This document shows, one piece after another, positions 1 to 9,982 of a stretch of 64,000 nucleotides of DNA. Both the position numbers and the translations under genes were made by a program. Position 1 is the stretch's first letter, and each line of letters starts with the position of its first letter. The stretch lies in the NCBI GenBank assembly GCA_947095535.1, contig OX352773.1:91980670-92044669 (forward strand). The letters run 5' to 3'. The notes beneath the pieces were generated by a model that did not search any database, was not told the origin of the DNA, and saw nothing but the letters and a program-made list of their open reading frames with translations. This stretch comes from Poecilobothrus nobilitatus. Its lineage: Eukaryota; Arthropoda; Insecta; Diptera; Dolichopodidae.

Positions 1-384
1 CCGTGATTGAATAAATAATGAATAAGATATCACCAGTGAAACTTCTTTTTCAGTAATTATCCTTTTAACCTTGTTACCTGCCCAGGACATGTATCTGCAC
101 TCTCTCGGTTAATATGTCATGTGCTTAAATCACTTGACCACTTTCGTCCCCGAAATAGCGCATAATAATAATTTAAATGAATACAATTTTTTCACTTTAT
201 TTATTTTATTTATATTAATGTTAAAAACCACATTGAATAATAAACTATTATTAAAGCATCAAAGCTATGAAAGTAATAAAAATACAGTGTAAATTATTAT
301 ATATTTAAACCATAATCGGAAACAAGGGGGATTTGTTAAAAAAACTAGTTTTTCAAATTTCAGTAATTTTCTTACAAATAAAAA

Positions 385-474
385 TCCTTGGATTTGTATC
401 CGCCCTATGTAAGGTTTGCAGCCGCCCTCTTTTAAAAACCTACATGCTTAACCACTAGGCCACTGAGGGTCTTT
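385..474 (-). repeat. tRNA-like retrosequence (box A plus weak box B)
   Basis: Read on the minus strand from about 474, the sequence has a good RNA polymerase III box A (TGGCCTAGTGGTTAAGC). About 45 nt further on is a degenerate box B-like GGATACAAATCC. The spacing fits a tRNA-derived SINE head. The head resembles the better SINE family of this window (28434 and 55520) only over box A, so it is probably a different or much older element. No poly(A) tail or target duplication is clear. Confidence 0.3.
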
Positions 475-1144
475 TTTATACAAATCATAAGTGCATATAC
501 AAATCTTCTATTTCTTTGCATATCTTTAGGCCATAAAAAAGAATATTATGAGTTTTATTTTAAATTATTTTTTATATAAAATTTTAATATGAAACTTTAC
601 GAATTTACATAAAAAAATTTAATATTTGCTTTTCTGCTTAAAATGAATAAACTTTGAAAAATTTTTAGTTGCTTACTAATGCACTTGAATTTTTTCGATT
701 AAATTTTAAAAGAAAACAAAAATGTTTTTATTAAAAATGAAAAAGGGTCAAATTATTTTAAAGAAATAAAAAAAAATATATAAACAATATGCCAATTTAC
801 TTCCCTATATAAAATAGAATTTTCATTATTATATTCTTTGAAAGTTTAACAACTTTATCTTCAATTGTTTGCAATATTCTGTTTAGGTGACAGCTTACAC
901 ATTTTAAATGTAAGACTATGGTCTATAGTCTATTATTTTTTAAGGCTATCATTTTTACGGCCTTTACCACATTTTTTTGGTTAAATGTTTTTTATTTCCT
1001 TTTGTAAATACTTTCCAATTAAGCGACTGATCATAAACCTGATCCTACTGTTTCTACTGTACTTAAATGTGAAACAATTTAGAAAAATAATAAGTATTTA
1101 TCCATTATTTAGGAATATTTCTTTTTTTTCCTTTCTCATTCCCT

Positions 1145-1466
1145 TAGAGAACATAGAGCTTTCACAAAACCTCGGCAATCTTTTCACTTCCGCCCAAGAT
1201 TTTTCACTATTCCCTATTTCTCTTTGGCAACTTCTTTTCTAAGTTGCTCTAGGTTTTCCCACGTTCCTTCTGCCCTGAGGATTCCAGTCTTATACTTGTC
1301 GTGCCACTGATGTTGTTGAATGTCTGAGGATGTGGCCGATCCATCTTCATTTTTTACTTCTTATTTGGGTTTCGATCGGGTTTTGACTGGATAACACCCA
1401 TAACTCTTCATTGTGTATCTTTCTTGGCCAGAAGATTCTACATATTATTCTTAGGCATTTATTGGT
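1145..1466 (-). pseudogene. LINE ORF2 C-terminal remnant
   Basis: Reading the minus strand downward from 1466 gives, in order, a KCLRIICRIFWP-like stretch, NEELW, QNPIE, RWIGHILRHS, ARQ, DWNPQGRRNVGKPR and SWAEVKRL. This matches the familiar tail of one large group of non-LTR reverse transcriptases, in which a conserved RRKWRWIGH segment is followed by NPQGKR..GRP..TW. At least one in-frame stop and some shifts are present, and nothing resembling the upstream RT catalytic core is visible. It is therefore a dead, heavily 5'-truncated copy. The plus-strand reading frame over 985-1242 is only the antisense of this remnant. The clade (RTE-like or another) is not certain from this short piece. Confidence 0.72.
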
Positions 1467-2952
1467 GAAAATCTGGAATATTTAACCTAGAATTTACGAA
1501 TATTTCACCTAGTATTATAGTATTTTTATATTGGAAATCTAATAATAAGAAAATTTAAGACCAAAACAAGAAAAAATACTATAATTTAGAAAAAAAAGGC
1601 TTTTGAATCCTTTCACTCTGCTTTATACAGCTTTATTCTTCTTTATAAACAAAATAACTAATAAAATGTTAATATAACTAATAAAACTATTAATAAATCC
1701 TGATAAAAATATTAGATATATAAAATTTTAAAATTATATTACATTTACAATTAAGAATTTAATAATTTTTGGTATTTTAAGTTTTTAATTGCTTCTTTTT
1801 TGTTTCTCAAAAAAATATTTAGTATTCTCTAGTCTATAGCATGAAAAATATTAATTTTGTGATAAATGGAATTTTTTAAAAATTTTATAAATGCAAAGAT
1901 ATATTTTTTTTTAATAAGTCATATATGTATATTCGATCGATTCGATAGGTATATAGAAAGAATATGAATATTTTTAAGTAAAAACTATTTCAAGAATGAG
2001 AAAAAAAAAAATGAATAAAAAATTGTTAAGGAAATATTTAAAGAATATTTTAATTTTTTTATGAAAAGATTATATTTGTTAAAGATTTGTTCTTATATTG
2101 ACATACAGATATTATGCAAATGTACATAGTATAACCTACATACATATATAAATATTTAATTTTTTTTTTTTTTTTTTTATGAAAGTGATATAAAAATTTA
2201 AAAAAAATATTTATGATATTCTTTAAGAATTCTAAAAAAAATTTTTATTAAAAAATTTATCTATAGATATATGATAATATGAACTAAATTAAAATTGATA
2301 GCTAATATTAATATTCACTTTGATTAGAATTTTTTATACGAGTATATTAAAAAATTTTTTATTTTGCAATCTTTTTTTTTTTATTTTTTCAAAATTGAAA
2401 AGTACAGGTATTCATATTATATTCAAAAAAAAAGAAAAAAAAAAAGAATCTTAAAAGTTTAAATATTTAAATATGTAAAATTTATTGAAAAGTTAATTGA
2501 AATTTTTAAATTAAATTCTAATATTACAAAAGTAACTTTTAGTATTATGATATTTATTGAATTAAATTTTTTATTATATGTAATATATTTTTCATTTTTA
2601 AAATTCAGTTGCACAATTTATATTGTATATATTTTATGCAATTTATTTAAATATTAATTTATAGTTTAATTGAAATTTTTATTTAAAACATTTATTTTGA
2701 GAGTTGATTTGGATGAAAAAAAAAAAACTAATGATGGATTTATTACTTTAGGTACCATCATAGTCATTATAAATAGTTTAGGTAAGACTGGATACTGTAA
2801 GTAACAAAAAACAAATTTTAAAAGTTTTTTTAACATATAATATAACAATTTGTTTTATTTTTAATATATAGGACAAAATATTTTATATTATATTACAAAT
2901 ATTTTCCAAAGCAAAATGGGTTTTGTTAAAATTCCCATTTTATATTGAACAA
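1467..2952. other. AT-rich stretch, nothing recognised
   Basis: This stretch is extremely AT-rich, with long A and T runs (for example the T run near 2160-2180). I see no coding pattern, tRNA boxes or relation to the repeat families described elsewhere. Positions 475-1144 are of the same kind. Confidence 0.6.
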
Positions 2953-3476
2953 ATATGGTTAAAACGAGGAAGATTACCCTTGCCCTTATCAACTCTTAAA
3001 TACCCGTACGGACCCGTTATAATATATATAACTCTGCTTTTTATACCCGTACGATAAGGATCGGATATATTAAAATTGCTCCTCCGTTTGTAACACCTCG
3101 AAATAAGCTAGCTAGATATACCTTCAAAGGTATGGATCGGATCAGAAAAAAATTCTAAGTCGATTAAGCTTTGGCTTTGTTTTTTTTGGTTGAGATCCGA
3201 CCAAAACTTCAGGTACCTCTCGAACATTTAACTTTTAGATCCCCACATTTTTTTTGAAATAGAGCCATAAAATTTTAACTTAAATTAAAACATGACTAGC
3301 TTTCTTAGTTTTTGAGTTATTTTGCTGACGGACGGGCGCACAAAGCTTAATCGACTCAGAATTTGATTCTGATCCGATCTATATCTCTGTAGGTATATCT
3401 AGCTAGTTTATTTCTAGGTGTTGAACGGAGGACCAATTTTATGATACCCAATACTTATCGTACAGGTATAAAAATT
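2953..3476. mobile_element. Subfamily A DINE-1-like fragment with two heads in inverted orientation
   Basis: Positions 2953-3036 match the tail end of the full A copy that begins at 11912 (CGAGGAAGA, TTGCC, CAACTCTTA, TACCCGTACG). At about 3037 an A head starts in plus orientation: TTTTTATACCCGTACGAT, CTCCTCCGTTTGTAACACCTCG, AGATATACCTTCAAAGGTAT. It runs to about 3290. A second head then follows in minus orientation (GACGGACGGGCG, AATCGACTCAG, GATCCGATC, GGTATATCTAGCTAG, ending CGTACAGGTATAAAAA at 3476). The two heads make a foldback of roughly 180-bp imperfect arms. The rest of the A body is missing, so this is a rearranged, non-functional derivative. Confidence 0.75.
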
Positions 3477-4229
3477 AATAAATTTACTATTATTTAAATT
3501 CAACCCTCTAGTACTCGCGTACAGATCTTTTCCACCCAAATCTATTTTAGAAGAAAATACATTTTTTTTCTTAAGCATAATGCTCTTCGATTTCTATAGT
3601 AGGTGAGTTTTAATATTTTCTGAAAGAATAATTTGAATTTTCATTTTCTCGTTGATTTTTTGAAAACTTTATTCGTATTTGAAATGTGAAAAACCGTCAG
3701 TTGTGTTGTGAAAAACGGTCAGTTAACTTCTAATTTTTAAAAATCATTATTTGTTTTTACTTAAATTTTTTGTTCTTAACACAATTAAACTTTGTATTGA
3801 AGAAATGTTTATTATTATTAAATTTTATGTTAAAATATAGGTAATTTTAATACATTCGATGAATTTATTCAAGTTTTTTCTGAAAAAATCCAAAATTACA
3901 CTGAAATCATCTCTCCAAAAAACACCAGGAAGAAACATAAGTGCATGAATAATTAAATCATTTGTAACACGAATATTCGACCCTTTTTATAAGTACAAAA
4001 AAATATCCCAATGACATAAAGGTTAATGAGCTTTATGAAAAATACAAAAATATAGTTAAAAGTCAAATAAAACAGACTAAGCATAATTTTTGTAATAAGA
4101 TAATATCTAGCGATCCCAATAACGGCAGAAAATTATGGTGTCTTTATAACAGAATTTGTATAATAAAAATAGCTACGATATAATAATAATAATCTAAATG
4201 AACTTAAATACAATAGTACCGTTGATAAT

Positions 4230-4393
4230 AATTTTTAGTGCATTTCTCTGCCACATAAATATGAACAAGAAATTACACAGCCTTTCCTTTTCAGGTGTGT
4301 CTGTAGGGGGGAAATATTCTTACGACGTGTGTGGGATTCGAACCCACACTCCCTTGGTGTTTACAACGTATTTTATACGCATTTTTGGCCCCG
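4230..4393 (-). mobile_element. tRNA-derived SINE, copy 1 (box A deleted)
   Basis: Inserted in the LINE in antisense orientation. On the minus strand it begins GGGGCC near 4392 and then jumps past the box A part. It continues TAAAATACG, the box B segment GTGTGGGTTCGAATCCCACA (about 4325-4345), ACGTCGTAAGA, GGAAAGGCTGTGTAATTTC and TTATGTGGCAGAGAAATGCA near 4235. This matches the copies at 28434 and 55520. The flanks read GTTGATAATAATTT on the left and GTTGTTGTAAATAATTT on the right, a plausible imperfect target-site duplication. A plus-strand open frame across 4198-4485 is an accident of this insertion. Confidence 0.85.
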
Positions 4394-5026
4394 TTGTTGT
4401 AAATAATTTACAGCAAATTACAGTTACAATGAATTCATATTTCATAGAAGTTACAAAAACTTTAGAAATTAACAGACTCTATTGATGAGAATTATTTAGC
4501 TTCGTTTCCAAAAAACATCTACAATCAATTCTCTCTACTTCGTACAAATTTGGAAGAAATTCATTAAAGTTGGGATCTGCAACTGATAATATTTCATCTA
4601 AAGTACTGAAAAAGTTTTCAAACCAGTTAAATCCAATACTGCTAAGTTCATCAACTTATCTTTTAAATCTGGTTGGTTGCCCGACTTACTCAAACATGCC
4701 ACTGTTACTCCGATAGTTAAAACCGGTGATAAAATATATCCATCAAATTATCGTCCAATTTTAATTCTGAATTCAATTTCAAAAATATTTGAAAAAATTT
4801 ATAAAAAAAGGCTATTTTTAATATATTTTTATTTTTTGAATTCAAATGGTATATTACATAAAGAACAATATGGGTTTGAAGAAAACTCCACTACGATGAA
4901 TGCTAGTTTAGCCCTAACGGATTTCTTGTCAAAGAGATTCAATTAAATTTTTTTATGTCGTATTTACGCAACAGAAAACAATGGACACGCTGTAACAACA
5001 CCTACAGTAATGTATTATATATAAAA

Positions 5027-6276
5027 CAAGGTAGAATGTAAACCAACGGTTTTTAAAAGCGCACATTTCCAAACTCAATACAAACTGTTTAGAATTGTGA
5101 CTTGCACAAAAATTTGAAAATTTCATGTAATAAGAAAAAACGTGAAAATAGGACATTTTTGAAATTTTGAGGGGCCGTAATTCCGGAATCCTACATAACT
5201 AAGAAAAGCCGTTAACACGCGTAAAAATATATTATTGAACCTTTAATTTTCATGTCTTGCCGAAGAAAAATTTGTACAGATGCCTAAGTTACAGGTGTCT
5301 AAAAATAGCAAATTTTCAATTTTTGAGGCGTAATAACTCTTAAAGAGGAGGTGCTACCAAAAAATTTTCTGAGGAAACTTTTACTAATTCTAAAAGTTCT
5401 TTCTTGTCTCAAAATTTCAGATTTCTATCTAAAGGCGTGCCGGAGTTATGAAAAAAGAAATTTCATGCAAAATATGCATAATTTTGATATTGTTTTATAT
5501 AGATAATAAAATTTTCGATCTTCTGGCGGTTTTAGATTGCAAAACTATTACGCAGGGCCTGAGATATATACATCTGAAAATGGGACTTTTTCGCAATTTT
5601 GAAGAGCTGCAACTTTGGAACCCTTTACAACTAAAATAAACCTTTAACACACATTAAAATATATTACTGTAGCTTTAAATTTTATATCTTGTAGAAGTAA
5701 AATGTGTACAGGTTCCTAAGTTACAGGTGTTTAAAAATAGTAAATTTTCACTTTTTAAGCCCTCATATCTCATAAACAGGGGGTGGTCCAAAAAAATTTT
5801 CTGTGCAAACTTATACTAATTCTAAAAGTTCTTTCTTGCCTCAAAATTTTAAGCCTCTATCTAAAAGCGTGCCGGAGTTATGAAAGTAGAAAAATCATGC
5901 AAAATTTGGTTTTCACATAACGGTAAATTTAAATACTAAATTTAAAATAATTGTATAATTTTGATATTAATTTACAAAGTTAAAAAAAATACCTGTCGAA
6001 TGACGTTTTCAGATTGAAAATATCTTAAGCAAAACTTAAGATATATGTATTTAAAAATAGGGCTTTTTCAAAGTTTGAGAGGTGTAGCTCCGTAATGGAA
6101 GGGGCTACATGGAAAAGTTGTTCCACAAAATTATTTTTTTTATGAGACCTACCCATGGTTAAAATTTTTTTTCTCTATCTTTAACGGTGTAGAAGTTTTG
6201 TAAACAGACGGACGGACGGACGGAAAGAGTGAAACTAATAAGCACATTTTTTCAAAATTTTTTTGGAAATGTGCTA
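5027..6276 (-). mobile_element. Subfamily B DINE-1-like element inserted in LINE ORF2
   Basis: The head is at the right end. Its terminal hairpin is AGCACATTT (6242-6250) paired with AAATGTGCT (6268-6276), preceded by GTGAAACTAATA and the GACGGACGGACGG core near 6210. The other end is CAAGGTAGAATGTAAACCAAC at 5027. Both ends recur in the copies at 22287-23087 and 33847-34802. The body has subfamily hallmarks: GTGCCGGAGTTATGAAA, TTTTCTGTGC, TTACCGTTATG, GTAGCTCCGTAATGG and ACAGGTGTTTAAAAATAG. No protein is encoded. The element landed in an A-run. The LINE protein reading stops at 5026 and resumes at 6282, which fixes the boundaries to within a few bases. The Helitron affiliation is inferred from the core motif, the terminal hairpin and the CTAA at the end. 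Confidence 0.8.
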
Positions 6277-6585
6277 AAAAGGAATACCTCAGGGATGAAG
6301 TCTTGGTTCTGATTTATTCAAAGTCTATATAAACTAGATATAAACTAGTCAATATAGCTAGATTAGAGCTAAAAGAAGCTTTACAGCTTTTCGTAGATGA
6401 TGCGGTTGTTATATATTCTACAGATAGTGGGGTGACATGTTAAAAACAAGATGTTTTTGAATATAAAGAAGATCAAAGTACTACTCTATGAGAACAAAAC
6501 CTTTAATTTTACTATAGTATCAATTTTTGGAAACAACCACATCAGTGTAGTGAAAATCTTTCATTATTTAATAACATTTTTTATG

Positions 6586-7565
6586 ACTAAGTATTTAATT
6601 CTATAATTCTATAAGTATATTTACATAGTTATAAATAAATATATCATAAATTTAAAAAATTATCAACAAACAAAAATCATTTTAATTATGATCTTAATTA
6701 TTGTTACTAAAATCAATTTATTGCTTAGTCTTAATTGAATTATTATAATATAAATATTGGGGTTTACCACAAGTACTCTAAGCAATTATTTAAACCTTAA
6801 AAAAGATATTTAATCATTAAATGGTTTTAGGCTGTTTTATTTATAATTTATTTTATTTTTATTTATTTAAGAAATTCAAATAAAAATTTCATGTTTTTCA
6901 GGCGAAAGGTCTCGGGTTCCAACCCTGGTCAGGTCAAAAATAATATATAAAATATAATAAATAATGTAAACAAAATATTAAATATAATTATAATTGAATA
7001 CTTGTACCGAGATGACCCACGTGCTAAAGGCAAAAGGGTCCTAAAAATATCGGCAGATATTTATATACGATGAAATATAAAAAAAAAAAAACATTTCATA
7101 TTATATTTCTTGTCTTGTGACTATGAATGCCTACCATCGTATTGAAAATAAATTTATGTTTGATAAGGTTGTTAATAACTTGAAATTCCATAATATAAAG
7201 CCTATATTTGTTTATATCAGAAAGGATTTATCGTTGTAAGTTCAAAGTTGGTTGGATATCGATTTTAAAGTACTTTCAACTACTCACTAAATTTTTTGAG
7301 AATAATTTCTAGTTTTTTAAGTATGCTTCGTTTTGTATGGGTTTTATGAATTAAATTCTAATTGGATGTTATTTGACAGGATACATCAAGAGTGAAGTAT
7401 TTCTTTATTAAAGTTTTTGTCCATTATCCTTTGTATAAAAATGTTTAAGCTGGAGTTTGTTTTTTTATAACATACTCCATATTTTACTATATACGATTTC
7501 AATTTACTATACAAAATTAAACCTATGAGTATAATTAAATTTTTTGTACTATTTTAATCGTGTTA
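6586..7565. other. AT-rich stretch with one box B-like motif
   Basis: Mostly AT-rich sequence without recognisable genes. Around 6901-6940 the plus strand reads GGTCTCGGGTTCCAACCCTGG, a good box B shape, but no box A lies upstream, so it is at most the 3' half of an old tRNA-derived retrosequence. An A run at 7079-7091 could be a tail remnant of something older. Confidence 0.4.
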
Positions 7566-8325
7566 GGTATGGACATGTATATATATTCTGAATCAGGATC
7601 ACCTCCTGAGTCGATTTAGCGATGTCCGTCCGCCCGTCCGTCCGTACGCACGATAACTCAAAAAATAATGATGTTATCTTGATGAAATTTATACTGTAGG
7701 TTAACAATGACTAAAGTAAGGCGGGGATTGCAAATGGGCGAAACTTAAAATTTTGTACGAGGGTGTGTTTTCCTGAATCCCTGATATCCCTAAAATTTGA
7801 GGTGAATTGGAGTGATTGTTCGGGTACCTCCCACACAACTCCCAAAACCGAACAAGCATATCTTCTAAATTAATAAAGATAGAAACTTCAAATTTGATTC
7901 GAGAGTGCTGTTTCCTGAATCCCTGATTTGCCTAAAATTTGAGATGAATTGAAGTGGTTGTTCGGGTATCTCCCATACAACTACCAAAACCGAACAAGCA
8001 TATCTTCGAAATAAATAAATATAAAACTGGAAATTTGATATAAGAGTATTCTACCTTGTTCTGTTGATGTCTCTAAAATTTGAGATGAATTGAGGTGGTG
8101 GCTCGGGTGCCTTCACACACTTCCCAAGACCTAACAAGCATATCTTCGAATTTATTAAAGATGGAAACCTGAAATTTTGTACAAAGGTTGTAAAAGCATT
8201 TATTTTTTTAGCTTATATTAAATAGCTAACTAAAATAACTTATGGATTTTTAATTTAATTTGAATTTTTTAGGTGTAGGGTATAAGTAAGTCGGTTGCAT
8301 CGACTTACTGTTGCATTTACTTGTT
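7566..8325 (+). mobile_element. Subfamily C DINE-1-like element, short form
   Basis: The start is a head lacking its ATACCC end: GGTATGGACATGTATATATAT, GAATCAGGATCACCTCC, GAGTCGATTTAGCGATGTCC, then a run of CCGT units (7620-7650) and ACGATAACTCAAAAA. About three tandem units of roughly 140 bp follow (7735-8190), recognisable by CCTAAAATTTGAG.TGAATTG, TTCGGGT.CCTCCCACACA and CAAGCATATCTTCGAA. The tail is TTATGGATTTTTAATTTAAT, GGTGTAGGGTATAAGTAAG and a 7-bp stem TAAGTCG/CGACTTA (8288-8308). The longer relative at 24163-25845 shares head and tail. The match to the DINE-1 head is clear; no open frame of note is present. Confidence 0.78.
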
Positions 8326-8355
8326 TTTTATATAATATGATGTGTGTTTCTCTTT

Positions 8356-8640
8356 AGCACATTTTTCAAAATATATTTGAAAAATTTACTTATTAATTTC
8401 AGTCTGTCCTTCCGTTTGTTCATCTGTTTGCAAAATTCCTACACTCTTTAAAACAAATAGAACAAGATATAGGCTCACACATTAAGAGTAGCCCATTAAA
8501 ATTTCTAAAAATCCCATTTTTAAATGGGTATATCTCAGGTTCTACTTATTATTTTTTCAATCTGAAAACGCCAAACGCAAGATTTTGTTTCTTTTAGAAT
8601 TTCGATACGTTTTTAGTTAAAACCTTTAAATTTTGAGTGA
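8356..8640 (+). mobile_element. Subfamily B element, truncated, directly behind a C element
   Basis: It starts AGCACATTTTTCAAAATATATTTGAAAAATTTACTTATTAATTTCAGTCTGTCC (in pieces) and goes on through CAAAATTCCTACAC, CCCATTTTTAAATGGGTATATCT and TTTTTCAATCTGAAAACG, in the same order as 22287-22550. The tail side is missing after about 8640. The terminal hairpin is eroded. It lies 30 bp after the tail of the C element, so the two may have been inserted one beside the other. Confidence 0.6.
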
Positions 8641-9423
8641 AGAAAAAAAGGGAGAAAAAAGATCTTTTAGAAATTTTAAGTAAAATTTTAAAATATACCC
8701 AATTCACGATATTCAAAATTCTTTTTATTATCTTTTGGCAAATGTGGGCCTTTAAAACTGTTTGATACTAAATACGAGTATGATGTCTTGTTTATTTTCC
8801 TATTTAGTTTTGTATTTGGTTTTATTATTGTAACAGACAAATTGTTTATTACAAGCACAGTTGTACTGTTTTATTCATTTAGAAAGAACTATCCTATTAA
8901 CTGATTAAGTTATCATTTACATGCCTTAGTATGTTAGAATATCATGCTAAATAATAAGCTAGTTTTATAATTTTGTTTGTTTTGTTTATTGATTATTTCT
9001 TAAAAATTTAATTAGAAAGATACTGACGGTCATCATCAATTTTATGTAAACAAATTGTATGGGACATAAAGTACAGACTACAATTATTACTTATACTGTT
9101 GGAGCATTGCTGTTGTTCACGTGTATCTGCACAGTTTAGCTTGAAATGTTAGTTTGTTAACATTAATATCGAAAATCTCAAACTGTGAGCTGGCCTTCAG
9201 CAGCATTTTCCAAATTGATTCTAAATTTAACTAAATTTGATTAAAAGATTTAATAATATTATTGAAATTATTGTATCAATTTGATTTATTTCAGTTTGAA
9301 AAAAAAAAACAAATGAATCTGTTTGAAACATCTTAAATCAAGCCATCTTATTTTTTTATTAAATACTTTAAAAATTTCTTTATTTATTTATTATATGCTT
9401 TTATATTAACTCGTCGCTGTCGG
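8641..9423. other. AT-rich stretch, nothing recognised
   Basis: No coding signal or repeat relationship is seen. The part around 9000-9230 is slightly richer in GC but I cannot assign it. Confidence 0.5.
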
Positions 9424-9424
9424 T

Positions 9425-9467
<43 letters not shown>

Positions 9468-9470
9468 TTT
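9424..9470. repeat. (TTTA)n microsatellite
   Basis: About twelve uninterrupted TTTA/ATTT units. Confidence 0.97.
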
Positions 9471-9523
9471 GTCATTCTGTCACGCTTTTTATTATCTTCG
9501 TAATCTGTTAGCAACATTTGTAA

Positions 9524-9613
9524 GTGTAGTATGGTGCAGAGGATAGTGTACAGGTTTCAAAAGTGGGGATCATGTTGTTCGAATCCAGTTCACATGCAAC
9601 AATTTTTTTTTTT
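9524..9613 (+). repeat. tRNA-like sequence followed by a T run
   Basis: A box A-like TGGTGCAGAGGATAGTG begins at 9532 and a good box B GTTCGAATCC lies at about 9576-9586, a tRNA-like spacing. A run of twelve T at 9602-9613 follows directly and would serve as a polymerase III terminator. I cannot fold a convincing cloverleaf with paired acceptor ends, so a tRNA-derived retrosequence is more likely than a working tRNA gene. It does not match the three-copy SINE of this window. Confidence 0.4.
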
Positions 9614-9795
9614 AACTATCTATTCATCAACATTTTTTGAATAAAATATGTATACATTTTTGTATATATCAATTTAAAACTTACATTTTTATCTCTTATT
9701 CATGCATACAAACATACACATTATATTTTTGATCTTTCCTGGTGTTTTGTATTAGCATAATTAGCAAAACACAATCCATACATACAATATTTTTA

Positions 9796-9982
9796 TATAA
9801 TATAAAAGTGAATTGCTAGTGCAAGCATTTTGGACTGTTATAATATAAAAGTAAATTGCTGGAATAAAAAAGAAACACGAACCTCAAATTTCCTAGATTT
9901 CTATTTAACCTTATTCCAGCAATTTACTTTTATATTATAACAGTCCAAAATGCTTGCACTAGCAATTCACTTTTATATTATA
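9796..9982. repeat. Perfect 72-bp inverted repeat (long hairpin)
   Basis: The left arm 9796-9867 and right arm 9911-9982 are perfect reverse complements by hand alignment, separated by 43 bp. Within each arm the motif TATAATATAAAAGT.AATTGCT occurs twice. The transcript would fold as a long hairpin. No transposase and no obvious target duplication are present. Confidence 0.95.

Larger units (their letters stand above)
3835..6585 (+). pseudogene. LINE ORF2 (linker and reverse transcriptase), split by a SINE and a DINE-like element
   Basis: The order of ORF2 segments is preserved across the two insertions. Positions 3835-4160 give the pre-RT linker (FDEFIQVFSEKI, then KYPNDIKVNELYEKYKNIVK and GRKLWCLYNRI). 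Positions 4394-4470 give NSYFIEVTKTL. Positions 4560-4946 give LKLGSATDNISSKVLKKFSN, LKHATVTPIVKTGDK, NYRPI and ISKIFEK, the fingers of a non-LTR RT. Positions 4953-5026 give SYLRNRKQW..CNNTYSNVLYI. After the B insertion, 6282-6296 gives GIPQG, and 6390-6401 gives FVDD, the catalytic aspartates of the YADD box, followed by AVVIYST. Positions 6440-6585 look like the weakly conserved LNIKKTK region that follows. Stops (for example directly after GIPQG) and frameshifts kill it. The type is CR1/Jockey-like by general appearance. The endonuclease and the C-terminus are not visible here; the 42300-42695 fragment has the C-terminal part of a similar element. Confidence 0.85.

Noticed and set aside
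60..145. Minus-strand box A-like sequence (GTGGTCAAGTGATTTAAGC)
   Set aside because: No box B at tRNA spacing and no pairing ends; may be chance or a very old tRNA-like remnant.
4198..4485. 95-codon plus-strand frame
   Set aside because: It runs from LINE sequence through an antisense SINE and back into the LINE, so it is not a gene.
9424..9470. CRISPR-like regular repeat
   Set aside because: It is a plain tetranucleotide microsatellite without spacers. No CRISPR array is expected or seen in this eukaryotic DNA.
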